Assembly: GCA_946122785.1 (NCBI GenBank)
Contig: CAMGYJ010000006.1
Span: 37,406,066-37,470,065 of the forward strand
Length of the DNA stretch: 64,000 bases
Direction of reading: 5' to 3'
Source of the DNA: Linum tenue
Taxonomy: Eukaryota; Streptophyta; Magnoliopsida; Malpighiales; Linaceae
The stretch's first letter is position 1. The number at the start of each line of letters is the position of its first letter. This document shows, one piece after another, positions 57,797-64,000 of this stretch. The notes below the pieces were generated by a model, which ran no database searches, was not told the DNA's origin, and saw only the letters and a program-made list of their open reading frames with translations. The translations under genes were made by a program, and so were the position numbers.

Positions 57797-58915
57797 GTGC
57801 CTGTACAACAAAAAAGGAGAGGAGCATCGTTGGCAAGGAGGGTAGCCATGATGGAAGAGGTACAGAAGTTACTTAAGGCAGGGTTTATTCGGGAAGTGCA
57901 ATACCCAAAGTGGCTAACAAACACAGTGTTAGTCAAGAAACACAATGGGACGTGGCGAATATGCATTGACTTCACCTCACTAAACAAAGCCTGTCCAAAA
58001 GACCCATACCTACTGCCAAGGATTGATCAGCTGGTCGATGCCACCTCTAATCACGAGATGTTAAGCTTTCTTGACATGTTTTTGGGGTATCACCAAATCC
58101 CTCTCAGCGAAGAAGATCAGGAGAAAACGGCGTTCATGACCCCATACGGGAACTACTGCTATGTAGTAATGCCATTCGGCTTAAAGAACGCAGGCGCCAC
58201 CTATCAGAGGATGGTGGACAAAGTCTTTAGGGAACAGATAGGACAAAACATGGAGGCATATGTGGACGATGTGCTAATCAAGAGTAAGAAAGAGGGTGAC
58301 CACCTGAGCGACCTAAGGGAGACATTTGAGAACCTGAGGCGTCACAATTTGAAGCTCAACCCCCTCAAATGTGTATTCGGGGCAAGTGCGGGTCAGTTCT
58401 TGGGCTTCATGATAACTCGCCATGGTATTGAAGCTAATCCGAAGCAGATAAAGGCAATTGCCGAACTCAAGTCGCCAAGGAAAGTGAAGGAAGTTCAAGC
58501 ATTGGCGGGTAAGCTCGCCGCACTCAACAGATTCATTCCCAGGTCGGCGGATAGGTGCGCCCCACTCTTCAACTCTCTAAAGAAAAAAATCCAAGTTCAA
58601 GTGGACGAAAGAATGTGAAAAAGCATTCAAAGAGATGAAAACTCTGCTGGTGAATCCTCCCATTCTTGTAGCTCCAAAAGAGGGAGAGCGTTTGTTCCTC
58701 TACATAGCCATATCATAGGTGGCTATTAGCGCGGTGCTCGTGAAGCGTCACCTCGAGATCTTGCAGACCAGCCGGTATACTACATCAGTAAGACGCTCAT
58801 TCCAACCGAAAGGAGGTACCCAGCCATCGAGAAGGCGGCCCTAGCACTGGTAACTGCCGCCCAGAAACTGAGGCCCTATTTTCAAGGACACACGGTTACT
58901 GTACTAACCAACCTA
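57797..58915 (+). pseudogene. Tat reverse transcriptase and first RNase H
   Basis: RT: GFIREVQYPKWLTNTVLVKK, RICIDFTSLNKACPKD, FLDMFLGYHQIPL, VMPFGLKNAGATYQRM and the active-site YVDD (about 58258-58270), then HGIEANPKQIKAI. A frameshift at about 58605 leads into a degraded first RNase H (FKEMKTLLVNPPILVAPK, SAVLVK) with a stop at about 58716. The region before 57797 also has stops. Confidence 0.88.
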
Positions 58916-58918
58916 CCA

Positions 58919-59458
58919 ATGAAAAGAATTCTTCACAGCACGAGCGCCTCAGGGCGCCTAACCAAATGGGCAGTTGAGCTAAGTGAGTTTGATATCCAGT
59001 ATGCTCCTCGTCCTTCAATCAAAGCCCAAGTCCTAGCGGATTTTGTAATAGAAGGAACGATTGAGCCAATAAAGGTCGATGAGGGAAGGTGGAAGCTGTT
59101 TTTCGATGGTGCGGCAAGTAAGACGGGTGCAGGCACTGGCATAGTTTGGGAAACACCAGGAGGTGTCACACACGAGGTGGCTTTACGATTCTCAACACTT
59201 AAAACCAACAATGCGGCCGAGTACGAGGCATTGATCAACGACATGCGCATCGCGGAGGAGCTGGGGGCAAGGCGCCTCGACGTTTTATCCGATTCCGCAT
59301 TGGTGGTTCAGCAGGTGTTGGGAGAATTTGAAGTCAAGGAAGATTGTTTGCTGCGATATGTGGAAGAGGCGAAGAAGAGAGCGCAGGGTTTCGAGGATTG
59401 GAAGCTCTCTCATATAACACGAGGAGACAACGCGCACGCAGATGCGCTCTCAAAATAA
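58919..59458 (+). pseudogene. Archaeal-type second RNase H of the Tat element
   Basis: LTKWAVELSEFDIQYAPRPS leads into KLFFDGAASKTGAGTGIV (Asp), TNNAAEYEALI (Glu), DVLSDSALVVQQV (Asp) and GDNAHADALSK (Asp). The four catalytic acidic residues are all present. The extra RNase H is a hallmark of the Tat clade. The domain is open throughout but cut off from the rest of pol by flanking stops. Confidence 0.88.
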
Positions 59459-59530
59459 GCCACAGCTGTTGATTTTGAGGAGGAACGACATGTAATTGTC
59501 GAAAAGGAGAGCCCAAGCGCCACCCCGGGG

Positions 59531-60818
59531 ATGGGGGTAAATAGTGTTAATATCGGTCAGGAAGAGCAAGATTGGAGGGTGCCAATCGTTGAATACCTCA
59601 TGAATGATACTCTCCCAGCAGATCCGAAGGAGGCCACAGGAGTAAGAAGGTGTGCGGCGCGTTGCACCATCATCGGCTCTGAGCTGCATCGACGATCGTT
59701 CGAAGGAGTGTATCTCAAGTGCCTTGGAAAGGCTGAGGCAAAGTGGGCGCTCCGCGAGATTCATGAGGGCGTGTGTGGTGGACATGGGGGGCCAAGTAGT
59801 TTGGAAAGAACGCTTAAGTTGCAAGGGTACTACTCGCCAACCATGAGAAATGATGCAAAACAATTCACTATGGCTTGTCATGCATGCCAAACCCATGCCA
59901 AAGAGCATCACCGCCCAGCTACCGCAATGCAAGGAAACATCAGTCCTTGGCCCTTCACCCAATGGGGAATGGATCTAGTTGGGCCTTTCCCGAAGGCTTC
60001 GGGAAAAAGGAAATACCTTATAGTGGCTGTGGACTATTTCACGAAGTGGATTGAGGCTGAGCCGTTGGCCACTATCACAGCAAAGCAAGTTGAGAAATTT
60101 GTCTTCAACAACACTCTCGCGATTCGACATTCCCAACTCCATCATCACCGATCACGGCAAGAAGTTTGATTGCATTTCCTTCGCAGACTTTTGTCAAGGT
60201 TAGAATATCCAACTCAAACTCTCATCAGTGGCATACCAGGAAGCAAATGGACAGGCGGAGGCTGCAAACAAAACCATACTTCAGGGACTGAAGAAACGTC
60301 TTCACGAGTAGAAAGGAAATTGGGTAGAAGAGCTTCCTCATGTCCTATGGGCGCTACGCACCACCCCAAAAAGCTCTACGGGCGAGACCCCCTTCGCCCT
60401 AACTTTTGGTGCGGAAGCTGTAACCCCCACGGAAGTAACATTGCCCACCTTGCGTGTTTAGTGCTTCGATGAAGGGAACAACGTCAACATGGCCCGTGAG
60501 CTAGACATGCTAGATGAGAGAAGAGGGCAGGCGCTTCAGAAGCTGGCGGAGGACAAGGAGCAGTTGGAAAAATATTATAATTCAAAGCTTAAACCTCATC
60601 ACATTGAAGAAGGAGACCTCGTTCTAAGGAAGGTATTTTGCCCTAACCCGAATCACGGAAAGTTGGCTGCCAAGTGGGAAGGACCCTTCGTCATAAGGGA
60701 GGTGATAGGACCAAGCACTTTCCAGCTTGCTACCATGGAGGCGGAGCGTGTTAGCAAAACTTGGAATGCAAAGCATCTGAGGAAGTACATGTGCGAGCAA
60801 GAAGCACAGGGAGAGTAG
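59531..60818 (+). pseudogene. Tat integrase
   Basis: HHCC finger HEGVCGGH...CHACQTHAK, then QWGMDLVGPFPKASGKRKYL with the first catalytic Asp and VDYFTKWIEAEPL. A frameshift near 60140 moves ITDHGKKFDC (second Asp) to another frame, followed by EANGQAEAANKTI (Glu) and [20 protein letters not shown]. The C-terminal part MARELDMLDERRGQALQKL...KWEGPFVIREVIG is open at 60489-60818. It would insert cDNA into the genome; inactive because of the shift and stops. Confidence 0.87.
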
Positions 60819-60825
60819 TCAGAAG

Positions 60826-61010
60826 GTGGACATTTTGTAGGGAGGAGGGGCGCTCTCAAAGAGGCGTAGTCCAAAGATACCCTAAGGAAGCTACAAGTAT
60901 GTTTAGCCGTTTTTTCTCTACTTTAATTTGACCCAAAGGTAGACATTTTTGTAGGGAGGAGGGGCGCTCTCAGAGAGGCGTAGCCGAAAGACACCCTAAG
61001 AGAGGCACAA
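60826..61010 (+). repeat. Tandem repeat after Tat integrase (period about 119 bp)
   Basis: The block GTAGGGAGGAGGGGCGCTCT at about 60837 recurs at 60955, each followed by AGAGGCGTAG and a CACCCTAAG-type tail. Non-coding spacer. Confidence 0.7.
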
Positions 61011-61213
61011 GTGTGCTAGAAGGAGTTTTTTCTTCAATTTAGGTTAGTAATGTTAGGAATTTTTGGGGAAGGAGACGTGCCCTTTCAAAGGCGCGACCCG
61101 ACGATATCCCCATGTAATTTCCTATTTTGCTCAGGGAATGGAAATTCACTACTGCAAAAAGTAACCATGGAAAAACAAAACTGTCCCTGTTTTAACAGAT
61201 GGAGTCTCCCCAG

Positions 61214-61596
61214 ACTCGCTTCCTCCGCCGAGGAGAAGCCTGAGCGCGTCACCTCCTTCTCAGGGGTACACGTAAGAAAAATCAATTTTTGCTTAAAATA
61301 ATCATCTTAACAAAACCTTTACCCGCGACTAGCGGAAGAGGCCTAGTGCTTACACTTGGATTTTCATCCAAGTTCCGGGCGCTCGTCTTACGAGTCCCCA
61401 TGAGAGGCGATACCTTGGTCACATCCCTCGCAAAATTCATGCCTTGACAGAAGGGGTCACCCAAACCCGCTTCCTCCGTCGAGGAGAAGTCTAAACGCGT
61501 TATCTCTTTTTCAAGGGTACACACGGGATACTCAAACTCGCTTCCTCCGTCGAGGAGAAGCCTAAGCGCGTTACCATCTTTTCAGGGGTACGCGTA
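61214..61596 (+). repeat. Three copies of a ~62-bp motif in the Tat spacer
   Basis: CTCGCTTCCTCCGYCGAGGA-type units start at about 61215, 61466 and 61534 and run through GAAGCCTRAGCGCGT and TCAGGGGTAC. Non-coding, just downstream of the end of the antisense gene. Confidence 0.7.
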
Positions 61597-61834
61597 GGGA
61601 GATTTCAGCGCTGGTCTAGGACAATCGCCCTAACCAATACACAAAAACGAGTTGCAGCGATGGAAGGACACGAATTCCTTAAAAGCCAAGAGGGGCATAA
61701 GAAATGCGAGAACAAAGTTTGAAAACAAAATAAACACCCTCCAAGGACAGATGCAAAGGCGAAATACGCAAAAGGCGTCAACACGACCAGCCCATTAACA
61801 TTGTTCAAACAAGCAACAAGTAATAAGAAACACC

Positions 61835-63990
61835 CTAACCATAATAGTCCGACTTGCTCGAAGCATCATCGGAAGAGCTAGAGTGGTCAGAAGTACCACC
61901 ATCTGAAGCGCCACCCTGACCATTAGTAGCAGCGACATCCTTCCCACCTTCCTCCTCAACACCAACGCTAGCAGCGACAACACCTTCGACGATGTCACCC
62001 ACCTCCTCGTCACCAGCCTCCTCAACATCAATCTCGACGTCATCAGCGGAGGAGTCACCCTCATCTAGTGGGAGCGGATCAGAATCAGAAGGCTCATTGT
62101 CCGTACCAAGAGACAAGAAGTAATCATCCATCGCTTGCCAGACTTCCGGCGTATCCCACTTCATGTCAGGGTTATCGGACCGAACCTTATTGTGATACCA
62201 ATGAAAGCTCTCTTCTTCACAACAGTTAGAAGATCCCGCTTCCAGTCACAAAACTCCGCTGACGCCAAATGAACATCCACAGTATCCTCACGTTCCTTGG
62301 CTAGCTTGTTCCTGAACTCCTCCTAGAAAGGGGGAAAAAATTTAGCCCATGCAAAAGATGGCAGCCAAAAATACGAGGCACCACCCCCCGATTGAAGAAG
62401 AGGGCACGCGAAGGAAAGTTTACCTGCTGGCGCCCTTTGGCTGTAGACACGGCCTGCAACTCCCTCTCCAAATCCTCAATCTTTTTCTTTCGAAGTGCTA
62501 GCTCCTTCTCCATCTCCTTACGAGCGGAGGCGCTCCCGGCGGCCAATGAGTCAGACAATTGCTGCTTCACCAACGATAACTCACTTTCCAAGCGAGAGTT
62601 GACGCCTTGTAGGGTCGCCTTGTCAGTCTTCATTTGAGAGGCCAGTACGTAGTTCTTGTGGGCGCGCTCTCGATTTTCCAGACTCTTGTCAGAAAGAGCC
62701 ACTACGTCAAGCATCGCCTGAGCAAAACAGCGTCGTAAGGAAGAGAACATAAACATTTCAGCTAAGAAAGGATAAGGATACAAAAGCATACCTGAAACAA
62801 ATGTTGACACGCCGAGCCAGCAGGAGAGGTGCCCTCGTCGAGGGTAGGCTTTAGGAAGTTCTTCAACTCCATGGCAGAAGTGAACGCGCTCGGCACATTG
62901 AGTGCAGCAGAGGGAGAGATTGGAACAAGTTCTTTGGGCTTCACCACATGCCTCGAGCGCGGAGGCGCCAGGATCTCATCAATACTCTCAAGTCCGATCT
63001 TCTTCTTCTTCTTTTTGACCTCAGCAGGGGAACTCATGGAAGCAGGACGCTTTCCCAAAGTCTTCTCCGGAAGATGGTCACGCGGATCCAAAGGAAGAAA
63101 CAAGTGAGGTGACGTGGCCTCCCTAGTAGCATCAGGCGCCTGTTCAGAGGAGTGAAGCACACGCCCAGTAGGAGCGCTAGGCGCCTTCTGCGACCCAACC
63201 CTAGAGGTGCAATGCGCTTTCTTCGTCATCTTCACCAACCTGGAGTAGTCAAAATCTGCAAGGAAACGAGTTATGAAAATGACATAAGTTTGGAGACAAA
63301 ATAAAAATCGTTGTAAGCAAAATATACCATGATCATAGAGCTCTCCCAGGGCGCGCGCTCTCTCCCCTTTCTCGCAAAATCTATCGGAGGCGCCCGAAGA
63401 ATATGATGTTTTTGTTCTCGCTCAGGCTTCTCAAGGGAAAAGTCCTTAGCCCACGCCTCGTCCGAACCTTCGTTCCACGAAGTCAAGAGAGGTGTCTCCG
63501 TCGATGCATGCCAAGTACCATGGCGCGACCTAATGAAGAAATATGAACAATACCACTTGCTAGGAAGCTTGGGTGAACCTTTGCAGACCCGGCCATGATA
63601 CTTGCTGTCACGCTTCAAAGCTGACCAACCATGCTTACCTCGTTCTAAAGAATATATACTTCGAAAGATGGGGAAGGAAGGGTCGTAGCCCAGGCGCTTG
63701 CAGATCAATCGGAAGGCGCAAGTATGGAAAATAAGTGAGGGAGATATAAAACTGAGAGGACACCCAACCATCTCCAAGATGCCCGATAAGATGGGATCCA
63801 GCGGAAACTTCAAGCCACACTTTAGGTATTCCGAATAAACCGCGCTGGGTTTTTTGTCAGGCCCAAGGAGGCGAACATAAGAGGGAGGCCCCTGGCCACC
63901 CCACATGCCACGCCATCACAAAATGCGGTAATCGGCGTCGTTAGTGGCTCGAAAATTGCCCGTTTCAGGCTCGAGCTCCACACTAGACAT
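61835..63990 (-). CDS. Antisense extra gene of the Tat element (gypsy-type putative transposase domain)
   Basis: Minus strand, four exons with GT/AG borders: 63990-63328, 63255-62792, 62717-62424, 62322-61835. Starts MSSVELEPETGNFRATNDAD; one TGA near 63910. Exon 1 has the putative gypsy-type transposase domain of plant databases (YSEYLKCGLKFPLDPILSG, FHTCAFRLICKRLGYDPSFP, GWSALKRD, KWYCSYFFIRS). Exon 2 is basic and Ser/Pro-rich with a Lys run (NLS-like). Exon 3 is a long coiled coil (SLENRERAHKNYVLASQMKT to KIEDLERELQAVS). Exon 4 is Trp-containing (KWDTPEVWQAMDDYFLSLGT) and ends in an acidic Ser/Asp tail. A one-base shift splits exon 4 near 62220. Function unknown; such antisense ORFs are known in Tat-type elements. 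It sits between integrase and the unseen 3' LTR. Confidence 0.75.
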
Positions 63991-64000
63991 GTCACCCTCA

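Larger units (their letters stand above)
55044..64000 (+). mobile_element. Tat-lineage Ty3/Gypsy retrotransposon, 3' end beyond the window
   Basis: Order: LTR, PBS, gag, protease, RT-RNase H, second archaeal-type RNase H, integrase, then a long spacer with an antisense gene. Dual RNase H plus an antisense extra ORF downstream of integrase is characteristic of plant Tat elements. The coding part has several frameshifts and stops. The 3' LTR is not in the window, so LTR divergence and TSD cannot be read. Confidence 0.88.

Noticed and set aside
61213..61285. Repeated GCTTCCTCCG motif as a terminator or riboswitch
   Set aside because: It is a plain direct repeat in a retrotransposon spacer with no consistent stem-loop.

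Overview
This window looks like nuclear DNA of a dicot-type flowering plant. It is AT-rich and gene-poor, with intron-bearing genes that use GT-AG splice sites, plant-lineage LTR retrotransposons (Athila, Tat, CRM/Reina-like and Tekay-like), an L1-type LINE, and hAT and Mutator-like (MULE) DNA transposons. No bacterial, organellar, tRNA or rRNA genes were seen. Only one locus looks like an ordinary host gene: a minus-strand, seven-exon gene at 14636-17175 for a plastid-targeted, multi-pass membrane protein with the residue pattern of the CREST superfamily.

Region 1-23 kb is a mosaic of small insertions, most with both ends and target-site duplications (TSDs) readable. There are hAT elements with perfect 8-bp TSDs at 2041-2895, 7477-8412 (inside the LINE), 13573-14317 and 22465-22997; a fifth at 29718-30328 matches at 7 of 8 bases. 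A Pack-MULE at 3575-5151 carries a captured beta-1,3-glucanase (GH17) gene fragment. A solo LTR lies at 5966-6494 and an L1-type LINE with a 12-bp TSD at 7061-12582. Two unexplained repeat fields follow: a TACGTA-rich element at 17516-18311 and a dispersed hairpin-like motif at 18.4-20.9 kb.

Region 23-38 kb is mostly Athila (Ty3/Gypsy) wreckage in both orientations. A MULE carrying a plant mobile domain (PMD) gene, with a perfect 9-bp TSD, sits at 32233-37621 inside an Athila LTR. A coding-deficient Tekay-like LTR element has inserted into that MULE's left terminal repeat.

Region 38.4-54.6 kb is one large Mutator element of the KAONASHI/ULP type (TSD CCTCCCACGG). It carries a ULP-like protease gene on the plus strand and a FAR1-type transposase on the minus strand, converging near 50 kb. 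The protease has Tyr at the catalytic Cys position. A young 6.1-kb Ty3/Gypsy element (38923-45007; LTRs about 98.8% identical by eye) split the ULP leader. Its single reading frame is interrupted only by four stop codons and runs on into the 3' LTR.

Region 55-64 kb is the 5' part of a Tat-lineage Ty3/Gypsy element that runs off the window. It has an LTR, a PBS, a degenerate gag-pol with an extra archaeal-type RNase H, and then, on the opposite strand, a four-exon gene with a gypsy-type putative transposase domain, a coiled coil and an acidic tail.
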